From an uncultured Armatimonadota bacterium (lineage in GTDB: Bacteria > Armatimonadota > Armatimonadia > Armatimonadales > Armatimonadaceae), in the NCBI GenBank assembly GCA_903924445.1, contig CAIYBQ010000517.1, forward strand, positions 1-6,323: a DNA stretch of 6,323 nt, written 5' to 3'. Each line of letters begins with the position of its first letter. Position 1 is the first letter of the stretch. A program made the position numbers and the translations under genes. The notes beneath the pieces were generated by a model that saw only the letters and a program-made list of their open reading frames with translations, had not been told where the DNA came from and made no database searches. Shown here in pieces: positions 6,014 through 6,323 of the stretch.

Positions 6014-6323
6014 TGATTCTGGTTCTGGATGGAGATAGCGAATCAGTTTTGCCGGAACTCCGGCAACAAACGCGTAAGCCGGTATGTCTTTAGTGACTAC
6101 AGCACCGGCGGCGACCACAGCGTGTTCGCCAATGGTAACCCCTTTTAGAATTGTCGAACGTGCACCTATCCACACATTATCGCCGATGACGATTGGAGCT
6201 TTTGCACCAGGTTTTGTATGATCCAGCGGATTATGATAATCAGAATCAAGTATCAGTACATAGTTTCCGATTGCAACGTTGTTTCCAATAGTCACCGACG
6301 AAAGACTGCCAATACTAGTTCCC
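5999..6323 (-). CDS. Hexapeptide-repeat acyltransferase (partial, start outside window)
   Basis: The minus-strand frame is open from the right edge (first full codon at 6322-6320) to a TGA at 5999-6001. A GTG at 6295 is in frame, but the upstream residues GTSIGSLSS continue the repeat pattern, so the real start is beyond the window. The visible protein has left-handed beta-helix hexapeptides (VTIGNNVAIGNYV, then IVIGDNVWIGARSTILKGVTIG), a likely catalytic His in DSDYHNP, and the C-terminal signature VAGVPAKLIRYL. This is the LacA/NodL/WcaF type of CoA-dependent O-acyltransferase, which commonly acetylates sugars or surface polysaccharides in the cytoplasm. The acceptor is not identifiable. 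It converges on the rhodanese gene with a 15-base overlap and is probably unrelated in function. Confidence 0.9.
   Translation of the reverse strand, partial: GTSIGSLSSVTIGNNVAIGNYVLILDSDYHNPLDHTKPGAKAPIVIGDNVWIGARSTILKGVTIGEHAVVAAGAVVTKDIPAYAFVAGVPAKLIRYLHPEPESLGSS

Noticed and set aside
6049..6066. Inverted repeat TTGCCGGA/TCCGGCAA as a terminator for the convergent pair
   Set aside because: No T-run follows on either strand, and it encodes the conserved VAGVPAK motif of the acyltransferase, which explains the sequence.

Overview
The window looks like chromosomal DNA from a Gram-negative bacterium. Evidence for two membranes is an RND-type pump and a lipoprotein-type periplasmic adaptor. 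Base composition appears intermediate, close to half GC. I see no insertion sequence, phage gene, CRISPR array, tRNA or rRNA. Taxonomy cannot be fixed from this much sequence; Pseudomonadota and Acidobacteriota are both reasonable guesses.

Layout. (1) Bases 3-401, plus strand: the 3' end of a gene of unknown function that begins outside the window. (2) Bases 402-525: a short gap with a strong hairpin that can terminate transcription from both sides. (3) Bases 526-5258, minus strand: a two-gene operon with the adaptor first (3741-5258) and the RND permease second (526-3744). The two genes share an ATGA stop/start, and a GGAGG ribosome binding site for the permease lies inside the end of the adaptor gene. 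(4) Bases 5259-5473: a 215-base divergent control region holding a perfect 14-base palindrome and a second inverted repeat. (5) Bases 5474-6013, plus strand: a YgaP-like membrane rhodanese with a DUF2892-type tail. (6) Bases 5999-6323, minus strand: the 3' part of a hexapeptide-repeat acyltransferase gene that runs off the right edge and overlaps the rhodanese gene by 15 bases tail to tail.

How the genes may work together. Adaptor and permease should form the inner two parts of a tripartite efflux pump. No outer-membrane channel gene is present here, so the channel is probably encoded elsewhere. The permease has the drug-pump type proton relay (Asp-Asp in TM4), with Arg in place of the usual TM10 Lys. 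The adaptor has an unusually long helical hairpin of about 200 residues. The divergent rhodanese suggests a link to sulfane sulfur or persulfide stress, because E. coli ygaP sits in a sulfide-responsive operon. That link is inference from gene position only.

The most interesting points are the RND pump/rhodanese divergon with its candidate shared operator, and the long two-segment adaptor hairpin. Nothing here clearly shows a wholly new type of system.
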